Below, in pieces: positions 49,963 to 59,338 of a DNA stretch of 64,000 bases. Each line of letters opens with the position of its first letter. Position 1 is the stretch's first letter. Source of the stretch: Candidatus Poribacteria bacterium (GTDB lineage Bacteria > Poribacteria > WGA-4E > WGA-3G); assembly GCA_022826805.1 (NCBI GenBank), contig JAJDUH010000022.1:26657-90656 (forward strand), in the 5' to 3' direction. The notes below the pieces were generated by a model, which did not search any database, was not told where the DNA came from, and saw only the letters and a program-made list of their open reading frames with translations. A program made the translations under genes and the position numbers.

Positions 49963-50682
49963 ATGCAAAATAGGTATTCCCAAGTGAAGGCACTTACGTT
50001 TGATGTCTTTGGTACAGTTGTGGACTGGTACGGCTCGATCATCGCCGAAGGTGAAAAGTTTGGAGATACCCACGGCATTGATATTGATTGGGCACAATTC
50101 GCCCTAAAATGGCGCGCCGGCTACGGTCCCGCAATGAACAAGGTGCGACATGGCGAATTGCCGTGGCAGAACATTGACGCATTGCATCGACTGATTTTGA
50201 ATGGACTTCTTGACGAATTTAATATTACCAGTTTGAGTGAAGCTGATAAGGATCATCTGAATCGAGTCTGGCATCGACTCAAGCCGTGGCCCGATGCTGT
50301 CAGCGGCTTGAAACGACTCCGCAAGCAATACATTATTGCCACACTCTCTAACGGGAACGTCGCATTACTAACGAACATGGCGAAATTCGGAGGATTACCG
50401 TGGGATTGTATCCTCTCTGCTGAGCTAACAGGTCATTATAAGCCAGACCCCGAAGTTTACGAGACCGCTGCCGCCCTACTCGGCTTGTCACCCAGCGAAG
50501 TCATGATGGTAGCCGCACACCCTGGCGATCTCCGAGCCTCGCAAGCCGTCGGTTTTCACACAGCGCTCGTGCCACGTCCATTGGAGCATGGACATGGAAG
50601 GGTTCAAGAAGTCAACGCGCACCCGTCTGACTTGGTCGCCAACGATTTTAATGAATTGGCGGACCTGTTAGGTGTGAAATAA
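49963..50682 (+). CDS. Haloacid dehalogenase type II
   Basis: ALTFDVFGTVVDWYGSIIAEG...LSNGNVALLTNMAKFGGLPWDCILSAELTGHYKPDPEVYETAAALLGL...VAAHPGDLRASQAVGFHTALVPRP. Confidence 0.93.
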   Translation: MQNRYSQVKALTFDVFGTVVDWYGSIIAEGEKFGDTHGIDIDWAQFALKWRAGYGPAMNKVRHGELPWQNIDALHRLILNGLLDEFNITSLSEADKDHLNRVWHRLKPWPDAVSGLKRLRKQYIIATLSNGNVALLTNMAKFGGLPWDCILSAELTGHYKPDPEVYETAAALLGLSPSEVMMVAAHPGDLRASQAVGFHTALVPRPLEHGHGRVQEVNAHPSDLVANDFNELADLLGVK

Positions 50683-50740
50683 GCGGTGGGAATAAGCTCT
50701 GAATCGCGATACCCTAAATTTGATTGGAGAAGAAAACGTT

Positions 50741-51760
50741 ATGGATAAAATCCGAATTGCTTTTATCGGTTGTGGTGGGATGTCATCGCAATTGCAACAG
50801 TGCATACCGATGGTCCCAGAATTTGAATTCGTCGCGACCTGTGACCTCGTCGAAGAAAAGGCACAATCAAATGCCCGAAGATTCGGTGCACTTCGCCACT
50901 ATACTGATTACAACGAGATGTTCGCAAATGAGGATCTCTATGCAGTCGCTGTTGTCGGCAGACCGGAGGATAAACTGCATCGAGACATCGGTGTTGAGTG
51001 TCTCCAACGGGGGTATCACATCTACACTGAAAAGCCACCCGCCACTACTGCTGAAGGTGCGAAGATGCTCGTTGATGCCGCAATTGAAGCTGGCAAAACC
51101 GGCATGGTGGGCACAATGTGGCGACATGCCCCCGCGCATCAGATTGCAAGGCAGTTAATGGACGAAGGAGAATTCGGTGATGCATGCCAGTATCATACGC
51201 GCTATCTCGCGCCAGGGCCGCGCCTTCAGGAAGCGGGATCACCCTTTGCCTGGCCCTTCATGCTCGATCAGGTAATCCATCCCACTGATTGTATGCGGTT
51301 CTTTATGGGACAGGTGAGTGAAGTGTTCGCTATGGGGACGGTTGATGCTGCATCCAGCAATGTGTCAATGTCTGTGAACCTGCGTTACGAAAACGGGGGT
51401 ATCGGCACAATGACACTCGGCACTGGTCCTATCTTGGAAGCCATGGTTTTCATCAAAGGCACGAATTATCAGGCAATTCAGGTATTGGAGACCCGAAAAT
51501 TACGTCTTTACCGTGTCCCGACATGGCTCGGAGAAGGTGGTGGCTATGCTGATACACCCACTGAGGAATGGGACCTCAACACCGCACTCCATAGCATCGG
51601 CAGACCCGGCTATCTTGAGGAGATGCAACATTGGGCAAAGTCATTGCAAGAGGGAACACAGCCACACGCAAGTCTTGAGGACTCCTATCAAAACATGCGC
51701 GTTTTGGAAGCAATCAGCCGTAGCATTGAAACCGGAGAGGTTGTTCAAATCCCGGCGTAA
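50741..51760 (+). CDS. Gfo/Idh/MocA family oxidoreductase
   Basis: IRIAFIGCGGMSSQLQQCIPMVPEFEFVATCDLVEEKA...GYHIYTEKPPATTAEGAKMLVDAA. Confidence 0.92.
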   Translation: MDKIRIAFIGCGGMSSQLQQCIPMVPEFEFVATCDLVEEKAQSNARRFGALRHYTDYNEMFANEDLYAVAVVGRPEDKLHRDIGVECLQRGYHIYTEKPPATTAEGAKMLVDAAIEAGKTGMVGTMWRHAPAHQIARQLMDEGEFGDACQYHTRYLAPGPRLQEAGSPFAWPFMLDQVIHPTDCMRFFMGQVSEVFAMGTVDAASSNVSMSVNLRYENGGIGTMTLGTGPILEAMVFIKGTNYQAIQVLETRKLRLYRVPTWLGEGGGYADTPTEEWDLNTALHSIGRPGYLEEMQHWAKSLQEGTQPHASLEDSYQNMRVLEAISRSIETGEVVQIPA

Positions 51761-51811
51761 CCTGTGGAATAAATAGACATACTTAGAGGTTTTGTCTAAT
51801 GGGGGTAGATA

Positions 51812-52018
51812 ATGAGGCAAGTATTTGTTTATCCGGGCGAAGATGGCTACTGGATTGCTGAATGTCCCAGTTTGCCCGGTTGCATCAGTCAAGCTGAAAC
51901 CAAACAAGGGGCGGTTAGCAGTATTAGAGAGGCAATTGAGGGCTATATTGCTGTCCTTAAAGAAGATGGACTGCCGGTTCCTGAAGAAAATTTTGAGGCA
52001 TTGGTATTAGCCGTATGA
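51812..52018 (+). CDS. hicB: HicB family antitoxin
   Basis: MRQVFVYPGEDGYWIAECPSLPGCISQAETKQGAVSSIREAIEGYIAVLKEDGLPVPEE. Confidence 0.93.
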   Translation: MRQVFVYPGEDGYWIAECPSLPGCISQAETKQGAVSSIREAIEGYIAVLKEDGLPVPEENFEALVLAV

Positions 52019-52245
52019 ATGGGTTACCGCGAATTTCAGGACGAGAATGTATGAAGACCCTTGCTAAAGTTGGCTTTTATCTAAGACGGCAGCATGGCAG
52101 CCATCTAATTTTGCGTCGCGATAACCCATTTGCTCAAGTTGTTGTGCCCAACCACAAAGAATTAGACAGAGGGACCTTGCGTAGTATTATCAGACAGGCA
52201 CAACTCGGCGTCAACGAGTTTATGGAGTTACATACATCTAAATAA
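52015..52245 (+). CDS. hicA: HicA family mRNA interferase toxin
   Basis: RISGRECMKTLAKVGFYLRRQHGSHLILRRDNPFAQVVVPNHKELDRGTLRSIIRQAQLG; overlaps the hicB stop (ATGA). Confidence 0.93.
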   Translation: MNGLPRISGRECMKTLAKVGFYLRRQHGSHLILRRDNPFAQVVVPNHKELDRGTLRSIIRQAQLGVNEFMELHTSK

Positions 52246-52299
52246 CGTTGCTTTCATTGTAGAGAAAAGTTGTTTTAGGTAAGAAATGAAGGAACCACT

Positions 52300-53196
52300 A
52301 TGGATTGGGCACCGCGTGTAAAACCCATCAAAATTCGTCAGCTTTACCGCTATGCACGACTCGGTATCTACGAGGATACGTTGCTACACGATGTCGGTTG
52401 GGAACTCTACGCTCGCTGTACAGACATTGCCACGGTCGCTGACGTTTATCGCGATGGACGTGTGCCTTGTCCGAAATGCAGCACAAAGATCACACGCCGG
52501 ATTGACCCGCTCTTTAGCAAAGGAGAGGGTGGAACTCATGAGAACTGGTTTCGCTGTCCACACTGCACCGAACGACTCCTTTGGCGAGATTGCCGTCAAG
52601 CACTCCGAGATACCCCGCGATGTTTTGACTGTCGTGCTGTTCTACAGAAAGAAGTTGTGTTGCGATGTGCCTGCGGTAAGACCTGGTCCCAGGAAGCCTA
52701 CAAGCAATCGATGAGAACCCGTGTCCTCTTACCATGTCCTCACTGTCTCGATCTCGTCCGCAGACCGGATCCGCCGCCGACAGATCGAACCACTAAAAAT
52801 CGACGACCCGAGCCTGAGTTGCAATGTCCCAAGTGTCAAGGAGTCGCACACCATCAACACGGCAATATCGAGTGCACAGTTTGCGGTTATAAACGTCGAT
52901 GGCGGGATTACCGCAAGAGTTTAAAAAAGAAGGATGAAAAACTTGAATGTCTGAAGTGCGGACATACCTTCAGATGGCAAGCGTGGCGTAAAAGCGCACG
53001 TTCACTGAGAACCGGGAATCCCAAGCCAGCGCGTGAATTCCTTACAAGATGGCGCAAATGTCGCACACCGCAAGCGCGTATGATACAAATTGATACGTTA
53101 CTGCAAACCTTACACGGTAGAGGTCCCTTAGCCCCACTGTTTATCGATAGCGGTGAACATAACATCCGCCAGATGCTTGATGATCTGGCATCATAA
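52300..53196 (+). CDS. Uncharacterised zinc-ribbon-rich protein (multiple CxxC pairs)
   Basis: Repeated CPKC/CPHC/CFDC/CACG/CPHC/CPKC/CTVC/CLKC with intervening W-x-x-x-x-K/R-S motifs. Confidence 0.7.
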   Translation: MDWAPRVKPIKIRQLYRYARLGIYEDTLLHDVGWELYARCTDIATVADVYRDGRVPCPKCSTKITRRIDPLFSKGEGGTHENWFRCPHCTERLLWRDCRQALRDTPRCFDCRAVLQKEVVLRCACGKTWSQEAYKQSMRTRVLLPCPHCLDLVRRPDPPPTDRTTKNRRPEPELQCPKCQGVAHHQHGNIECTVCGYKRRWRDYRKSLKKKDEKLECLKCGHTFRWQAWRKSARSLRTGNPKPAREFLTRWRKCRTPQARMIQIDTLLQTLHGRGPLAPLFIDSGEHNIRQMLDDLAS

Positions 53197-53224
53197 GTTT
53201 GAACGCTCCCCGGATATACATATT

Positions 53225-54001
53225 ATGCAGGATTCTGTTACTAAACCGCAATGGGAAGAGGAAAGCTCCCAAGATTTTATCGACTATGGAAAATACTTCG
53301 TGCCGGACCGAGAAATCCAAATCGATGCTATTTGCGAAGTAATTCCGTGCCTGTCTAAACCCGCCTATATTCTGGATCTCTGTTGTGGAGCAGGGCTCCT
53401 TACGCGTGCGCTATTGGATAAGTTTCCTGAATGCCATGTCTACGGTTTAGACGGTTCTCCAACAATGATCGCACATGCAGAGAAAGAACTCGCCGTTTAT
53501 GGAGAGCGTTTTAAAACTCGACAGTTCGATTTGGCTGCAACGGATTGGCGTAGGTTTCCTTTTCCTGTTCACGCTGTTGTCTCGTCTCTTGCGATTCATC
53601 ACTTGGATGGTGCAGAAAAACGGGCGTTATTCAAAGATATAGCAGCTCTCCTTATGCCAGGCGGAAGTTTCATTATCGCAGATCTGACTGAACCGATGGA
53701 TCAGTTCGGGAAAGGGCTTGCGGCAAAAGTATGGGATGAAACTGTGCGTAAACGTTCTCTTGATCTGGATGGCGATCTGAAAGGCTATGATTACTTCTGT
53801 GAGCTTGGGTGGAATCATTACGCACAATCCGAACCCGACCCAGATTCGATTGATAAACCTTCATCCCTATTTGATCAACTCAAATGGCTTGATGAAGCCG
53901 GATTTATTGATGTCGATGTATACTGGATGAAGGCTGGACACGCCATCTTCGGGGGTCGCACGCCGAACCCAGAAGCAAAACAAGCGGTTTCTAACTCCTA
54001 A
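53225..54001 (+). CDS. Class I SAM-dependent methyltransferase
   Basis: AYILDLCCGAGLLTRALLDKFPECHVYGLDGSPTMIAHAEKEL; ORF opens at 53153. Confidence 0.9.
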   Translation: MQDSVTKPQWEEESSQDFIDYGKYFVPDREIQIDAICEVIPCLSKPAYILDLCCGAGLLTRALLDKFPECHVYGLDGSPTMIAHAEKELAVYGERFKTRQFDLAATDWRRFPFPVHAVVSSLAIHHLDGAEKRALFKDIAALLMPGGSFIIADLTEPMDQFGKGLAAKVWDETVRKRSLDLDGDLKGYDYFCELGWNHYAQSEPDPDSIDKPSSLFDQLKWLDEAGFIDVDVYWMKAGHAIFGGRTPNPEAKQAVSNS

Positions 54002-54155
54002 TCGAAATTATGGTGAATTATCAAAATATATAGGCATTTATCAGTAGCATCGCCATGAACAAAGTTTCCAAATTCCCCTTGATAAGGAGGTTGGGTTCTG
54101 GTTGAGGATGTATAAGTAATTCTAAAATTTGTCATAGTAACTTAGGAGGAAAACC

Positions 54156-54911
54156 ATGAAAGTTCTGTTTATGATAACCGTTGTCGGTCTGATAATTCCA
54201 AGCATGATTTGGGCGCAAAATCTGGCACTGGAACTGGATGGTGAAACCGCTATTGAAGTCCCAAACAGTGACAGTTTAAACCCCAAAAATGCTATAACCA
54301 TAGAGGCATGGATGAACATGAGTAAACCTGTGGGTGAGTGCCTGGCAAAAGATTGGGGCGGCAAAAGAGATTATATCTTTCCAGAAATTGTTCAAGGTGG
54401 AAACGGATTACGATTTGTCCTTTGGCCCGGCACAAAAATCCTTGATGTGCCTGGGTTGAAGCCGAACGAATGGCAACATGTCGCGGGTGTCTGGGATGGT
54501 AAGGAGATGCGGACATATATTGATGGGGAAGAGAAGGGTGCCGCAGCTTTTGGAGCAAAGGAATTAGCGGCAACTGACGCTTCGCTGTATATTGGTGTTG
54601 GTGATAGTCAAAATTGGTTCTGTACAGGTGCCATTGATGAGATTCGTATCTGGAGCGTTGCTCGCACCGAAGCAGAGATTAATGAATTCATGATGAAAGT
54701 CCTCAACGGTGATGAAAAGGGCCTAAACGCGCACTACACCTTTGATGGAGGCAACGCCAACGATAATACCAAAAACGGAAACGATGGCGACGGGGGATTT
54801 GGTAAGCCGAATTATGTTGATGTTACCAAAGACCTGGACCTCCAGTCACTTTCTGTTGAACCGGGAGATAAGTTGACAACAACGTGGGCATGGGTGAAAA
54901 AGATTCGATGA
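54156..54911 (+). CDS. LamG/concanavalin A-like domain secreted protein
   Basis: Signal peptide; NAITIEAWMNMSK...WQHVAGVWDGKEMRTYIDGEE...IDEIRIWSVARTEAEI. Confidence 0.92.
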   Translation: MKVLFMITVVGLIIPSMIWAQNLALELDGETAIEVPNSDSLNPKNAITIEAWMNMSKPVGECLAKDWGGKRDYIFPEIVQGGNGLRFVLWPGTKILDVPGLKPNEWQHVAGVWDGKEMRTYIDGEEKGAAAFGAKELAATDASLYIGVGDSQNWFCTGAIDEIRIWSVARTEAEINEFMMKVLNGDEKGLNAHYTFDGGNANDNTKNGNDGDGGFGKPNYVDVTKDLDLQSLSVEPGDKLTTTWAWVKKIR

Positions 54912-54975
54912 TTGATTAACGCTCCTCTACTCGGTAGGTGAGGTTTCCTAACCCCGATGGTCTTTCCTACACCAC

Positions 54976-55000
54976 GGTAGGCGAGGTTTCCAACCTCGCT
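54976..55000. repeat. GGTAGGCGAGGTTTCCAACCTCGCT hairpin, with a partial copy just upstream at 54933-54955
   Basis: Inverted repeat GCGAGGTT/AACCTCGC. Confidence 0.65.
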
Positions 55001-55139
55001 GGGGCAAGGTGTATAGGTCTTCTAAAGTCTATCATAATTTCGGAATGACTGAGGTGTGTTGACAAAATTTGTCTCTTGAACTCATTAAACGAGATTGAAG
55101 GTTTCTCTTTAACACACAAAACTGGGTAAAATTGCTAAC

Positions 55140-55910
55140 ATGCCGAAGGACAAGCACCATATTCAATCTATAAACAATGAATTTCTGCGGCGAGTAGAGC
55201 AACTACAAATTGCCCCCGGACCATCGGGTGATGATGTCCCCGAATGGACAACCGATGGTATTGAGGAACTTCCGGGCTTCTTCAATGCAACTGCTGACAT
55301 CTGGGATCAGAAGTTCGGTGCTGAACCCGACGATCCCTTCTATCAGGCTGTCGCGCTTCAGATACCACAGACAGATGAACCGATTGATATTCTGGACCTC
55401 GGTTGTGGTACCGGAATTCAACTTGAATTCGTTTTTACAAGGGCACCTAACGCCAGAGTTACAGCGATTGATAGGGCACCGAACATGCTTAATCAGCTCC
55501 AATCGAAATTCGCTGATAGAACCGAACAATTGAAATTACAGCAAGGTTCTTTATTGGAACTTACGTTTGAGCATCATGCGTATGACTACGCTATTTCTAC
55601 ACTAACTATGCATCATTTTCTTCCAGAACGAAAGGTTGCTATCTACAAAAAGGTGAGAGAGGCGTTACGAACAACTGGCATCTACGTCGAGGGCGATCAA
55701 GCTGCCACGGTTGAAGAGGAGAAGAGTATACTCTATTGGTACGACAGGTGGATTGCGAAGTTACCGGGTGGTGACAGTGCTGAATGGAATTACGATATCA
55801 CACTGTCGCCAGAGACACAATCCCGCATTCTTCGGGAGGCGGGATTCTCTGAGGTGCAACTTACGTGGAACTGCCCATCGAAAGGTGCTGTGTATGTTGC
55901 TAAATATTAG
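55140..55910 (+). CDS. Class I SAM-dependent methyltransferase
   Basis: IDILDLGCGTGIQLEFVFTRAPNARVTAIDRAPNMLNQLQSKF. Confidence 0.92.
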   Translation: MPKDKHHIQSINNEFLRRVEQLQIAPGPSGDDVPEWTTDGIEELPGFFNATADIWDQKFGAEPDDPFYQAVALQIPQTDEPIDILDLGCGTGIQLEFVFTRAPNARVTAIDRAPNMLNQLQSKFADRTEQLKLQQGSLLELTFEHHAYDYAISTLTMHHFLPERKVAIYKKVREALRTTGIYVEGDQAATVEEEKSILYWYDRWIAKLPGGDSAEWNYDITLSPETQSRILREAGFSEVQLTWNCPSKGAVYVAKY

Positions 55911-55947
55911 GATTAAGAACGGATTGTAACCTCTGGAGAAATTAACT

Positions 55948-56151
55948 ATGATAACAGATGAACAACTCAAGATAGAAGGCTTAAAGGCTCTTACGGAAGT
56001 TTTAGGGGATGTACAGGCTGAAAAGTTCATAGCATTGATTATGCGTTCTCCATTTGATTACACCAAGTGGCAAAAGAAATTGTGGGCTGAAAAAAGCGTT
56101 GAGGAAATCAGCGATGCAGCAATGGAACTGAGAAAATCAGAATCTGATTGA
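55948..56151 (+). CDS. Small hypothetical protein, 67 aa
   Basis: MITDEQLKIEGLKALTEVLGDVQAEKFIALIMRSPFDYTKWQKKLWAEKSVEEISDAAMELRKSESD; preceded by GGAG. Confidence 0.55.
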   Translation: MITDEQLKIEGLKALTEVLGDVQAEKFIALIMRSPFDYTKWQKKLWAEKSVEEISDAAMELRKSESD

Positions 56152-56215
56152 ATTATATTAGGCAATTTCGTTAGCAAATGTACACAAATGACCAGTTTCG
56201 ATAGGGAGTAATCAA

Positions 56216-57037
56216 TTGTATCAACTTTCAGAAAAGATCCTGTCGTTCTATAGGCAAACGCAAGAGGCGAACAGACTTACAACCAATACCAAAGGTCAAT
56301 TGGAATTCGTACGCACCCAAGAAATTATCACGCGCTATCTACCCGCGCCACCAGCAGTAATTTTAGACATCGGTGGCGGTTCGGGTCCATACGCCTGTTG
56401 GTTAGCGAAAGCGGGTTATGAAGTCCATCTCGTCGATCCAGTGGACTTACATATTAAACAGGCAAAAGAAGCCTCAGATCAACAACCAGAACATCCAATA
56501 GCCAGCGTATCACTTGGCGATGCCCGCCAACTACGTTTTTCCGCTGAGTCTGCGGATGCTGTGATATTATTAGGACCGATCTATCATCTCATCGATAAAA
56601 CTGAACGCCTGCTTGCACTCAACGAGGCATATCGGGTCCTGCGAAACGGGGGCGTTATGGTTGCCGCCGGTATCTCACGTTTTGCGTCTATGCTCGACAG
56701 TTTTTTTGAGGACCGATTCAGGAATTCTGTTCACATGGACATCGTTCAAAGCGACCTTGAGACGGGTTACCATCGCAATCTAACTGAGAACCTTAAGTAC
56801 TTTACAGACGCGTATCTTCACCGTCCTGAAGAACTCGGTTCTGAAGTGATCGAAGCCGGTTTTCAGTATCAAGCAACGCTTGCTGTGGAGGGACCCGCAT
56901 GGCTTTTTGAAGCGTTTAAGAGTTATTGGACAGATCCTGATCTGCGTTCTGTAGTCTTAGATTTGGTTCGCAAAGTTGAAGCAGAACCTTCACTACTTGG
57001 CATGAGTGCCCATATCCTGGCAATAGGAACAAAATAG
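56216..57037 (+). CDS. Class I SAM-dependent methyltransferase
   Basis: AVILDIGGGSGPYACWLAKAGYEVHLVDPVDLHIKQA; TTG start. Confidence 0.92.
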   Translation: MYQLSEKILSFYRQTQEANRLTTNTKGQLEFVRTQEIITRYLPAPPAVILDIGGGSGPYACWLAKAGYEVHLVDPVDLHIKQAKEASDQQPEHPIASVSLGDARQLRFSAESADAVILLGPIYHLIDKTERLLALNEAYRVLRNGGVMVAAGISRFASMLDSFFEDRFRNSVHMDIVQSDLETGYHRNLTENLKYFTDAYLHRPEELGSEVIEAGFQYQATLAVEGPAWLFEAFKSYWTDPDLRSVVLDLVRKVEAEPSLLGMSAHILAIGTK

Positions 57038-57075
57038 AACGATTGTATTACAGTTTATAATTATTTTTATCCTAT

Positions 57076-57100
57076 GGTAGGCGAGGTTTCCAACCTCGCC
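57076..57100. repeat. GGTAGGCGAGGTTTCCAACCTCGCC hairpin
   Basis: Near-identical to 54976-55000. Confidence 0.7.
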
Positions 57101-57134
57101 AATCTGTGATTATATAAAATTACGAGAATTGAGA

Positions 57135-57956
57135 ATGCCTGAAGGTCAAGTCGTTGGCAAAACGAAAGGACCCGCCACAGTTGAATCGCTACAAGCCGAT
57201 TTTAAGGCACTTGGTATCGAGAAGGGAATGGTCTTATTAGTTCATTCCTCTCTAAGCGCGATGGGATGGGTCTGCGGCGGTGCAGTCGCTGTCATCATCG
57301 CCCTTCAGAAGGTCTTAGGTGAAACCGGGACGCTTGTGATGCCGACCCACTCAACCGATTTAAGCGATCCGAGCCAATGGGAGAATCCACCTGTCCCTGA
57401 ATCGTGGTGGCAGACAATACGGGAGACGATGCCTGCCTACGATCCCGGCTTAACGCCTACGCGTTCGATGGGTAAAATCGTTGAGACATTCCGAAAGCAA
57501 GAGGGGGTCCTCCGTAGCACACATCCACAGAGTTCGTTTTGTGCAAGTGGTCCGCAAGCATCATATATCATAGATAATCATTCTTTGGCATTCGGCATGG
57601 GCGAAAATTCACCACTTGCCAGAATCTACGACTTGAACGGTTTTGTCTTGCTGCTCGGGGTCGGGCATTCCAGTAATACGTCCATACACCTCGCCGAATA
57701 CCGAGCCGATTTTCCTACCAAGCGCGTTGTGCAAGACGGCGCCCCGATTTCACAAGCCGGTGCGAGGACATGGACTACCTTTGAGGATATTAATGTAGAC
57801 GCTTCAGATTTCGATCGTCTTGGTGCAGATTTTTTACATTCCGATGATGGGAAGTTAGTCCGGCACGGCAAGGTTGCCATCGCAAACTGTCAACTCATGC
57901 CCCAACGTGCGGTGGTTAACTTTGCTGTTGGTTGGTTTAAAAAAAATAGAGTTTAG
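57135..57956 (+). CDS. Aminoglycoside N(3)-acetyltransferase family protein
   Basis: VLLVHSSLSAMGWVCGGAVAVIIALQKVLGETGTLVMPTHSTDLSDPSQWENPPVPESWW...LLLGVGHSSNTSIHLAEYRA. Confidence 0.93.
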   Translation: MPEGQVVGKTKGPATVESLQADFKALGIEKGMVLLVHSSLSAMGWVCGGAVAVIIALQKVLGETGTLVMPTHSTDLSDPSQWENPPVPESWWQTIRETMPAYDPGLTPTRSMGKIVETFRKQEGVLRSTHPQSSFCASGPQASYIIDNHSLAFGMGENSPLARIYDLNGFVLLLGVGHSSNTSIHLAEYRADFPTKRVVQDGAPISQAGARTWTTFEDINVDASDFDRLGADFLHSDDGKLVRHGKVAIANCQLMPQRAVVNFAVGWFKKNRV

Positions 57957-57985
57957 GGCAATCACTTACGCGGAAATTTCAGCGC

Positions 57986-58011
57986 GGTAGGCGAGGTTTT
58001 TTAACCTCGCC
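57986..58011. repeat. GGTAGGCGAGGTTTTTTAACCTCGCC hairpin
   Basis: Third close copy of this family. Confidence 0.7.
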
Positions 58012-58077
58012 GGTTTCCCTTAAACTTGGTAGGGAAGGACTCATTGCAGGAGAGGAATCTCCGTCCTGACCGTCTAT

Positions 58078-58141
58078 GCTCCAGAGGAGCAATATATCTA
58101 TAGCAAAATATCGTTTAAACATCCGCACTCCAGCGGAGTGC
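58078..58141. repeat. Two CTCCAGmGGAG hairpins (GCTCCAGAGGAGC, GCACTCCAGCGGAGTGC) about 49 nt apart
   Basis: Two perfect short palindromes with similar downstream AATATaTCTA/CTATGTCTG context. Confidence 0.55.
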
Positions 58142-58178
58142 TATGTCTGAGAACTAATAACTGACCACTGACAAAAAA

Positions 58179-58207
58179 TTGATTTTTTATTTTGTATATG
58201 TTATACT
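58179..58207 (+). promoter_or_regulatory. Sigma70-like promoter upstream of the PhyH gene
   Basis: TTGATT (58179-58184), 17 bp spacer, TATACT (58202-58207). Confidence 0.5.
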
Positions 58208-58294
58208 ATAAATAACTATATTGATAAGGATTTTCACTGAAAAAAATAAGGAACAACAGTTTTGGGACATAGGTAGGTCCAAGGAGAAAGTCAC

Positions 58295-59338
58295 ATGGAG
58301 GAACTAAAAGAACTTCGCATATCCAACGAGGCGATGAATGATCCGGAAGAATTGCGCCATCGGATTTCGGAAGAAGGCTACCTCTTCTTCAAGAGGCTAC
58401 AAAATCCCGACAAACTCTGGACGTTACGACGAGAAATGCTAACGACAATGCAGGAAGGCGGTTGGCTCGTCGCCGGAACCGACCCGATGGACGGTATTGC
58501 CGATATTTCCGCCCAGTGTACTGAAGGGGACCCCGAATACACCGATGTGTACCACGAGGTATATAAGTTGGAAGCCTTCCATCGTTCTGGGCACTGGTCC
58601 GAAGTCGTTGATATGGTGGAAAGAATTGTCGGTAGAGAGATACTCCCCCATCCCCAGAAAATTGCGCGCCTCTGGTTTCCTAAGTACACGGCGCATACCA
58701 CACCGATACACCAAGACTTTGTCCACTTCCAAGGAAATTTCCAAACCTATACCTGTTGGGCACCCATCGGAGATTGTCCGATTGAGTTAGGCGGTTTAGC
58801 AGTTCTCCCCGGTTCTCATAAAGTCAATAAGGTCATGGAACACCACTTTTCGCTCGGTGCTGGCAGTTTGTGTGTTAATGAGGACGAATTGTCCGGCGAA
58901 TGGTATTCCACGAACTATGAAGTTGGCGATACGTTAATCTTCCCTGCTTTGACCATTCATAAGGCACTGCCAAACTTGACCGAGGACCGACTTCGTGTAT
59001 CGCTCGACAACCGCTATCAGGCTGCCGATGACCCCATCGCTGAGCACATGCTTGAACCGCACCTGAACATCTTCAACTCCCTTACGTGGGAACACGTCTA
59101 TCGTAATTGGGAGTCTGATGAACTACAGTATTATTGGAAGGATTTCGACCTGACTGTCCTGCCAAGGGATTTCAGTTATGGAAACAAAGGGTTTGAGGAA
59201 GCGTTGGAGTTGGCAAAAGATGGGGATGAACGCGCAATCTTACACTTAAACCGGTCTATCAAGCGTGATGCCACAACCGAATTGGCACAACGAGCAGCAG
59301 CAGTTCTGCAAGAAGTTAATGCTGGAGCTGCCCAATAA
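58295..59338 (+). CDS. Phytanoyl-CoA dioxygenase (PhyH) family protein
   Basis: HRISEEGYLFFKRL...TTPIHQDFVHFQGNFQTYTCWAPIGDCPIELGGLAVLPGSHKVNKV...LIFPALTIHKALPN. Confidence 0.92.
   Translation: MEELKELRISNEAMNDPEELRHRISEEGYLFFKRLQNPDKLWTLRREMLTTMQEGGWLVAGTDPMDGIADISAQCTEGDPEYTDVYHEVYKLEAFHRSGHWSEVVDMVERIVGREILPHPQKIARLWFPKYTAHTTPIHQDFVHFQGNFQTYTCWAPIGDCPIELGGLAVLPGSHKVNKVMEHHFSLGAGSLCVNEDELSGEWYSTNYEVGDTLIFPALTIHKALPNLTEDRLRVSLDNRYQAADDPIAEHMLEPHLNIFNSLTWEHVYRNWESDELQYYWKDFDLTVLPRDFSYGNKGFEEALELAKDGDERAILHLNRSIKRDATTELAQRAAAVLQEVNAGAAQ

Noticed and set aside
57135-57956. AAC(3) gene as acquired clinical antibiotic resistance
   Set aside because: Family membership alone does not show aminoglycoside activity; no mobile element or integron context was seen.
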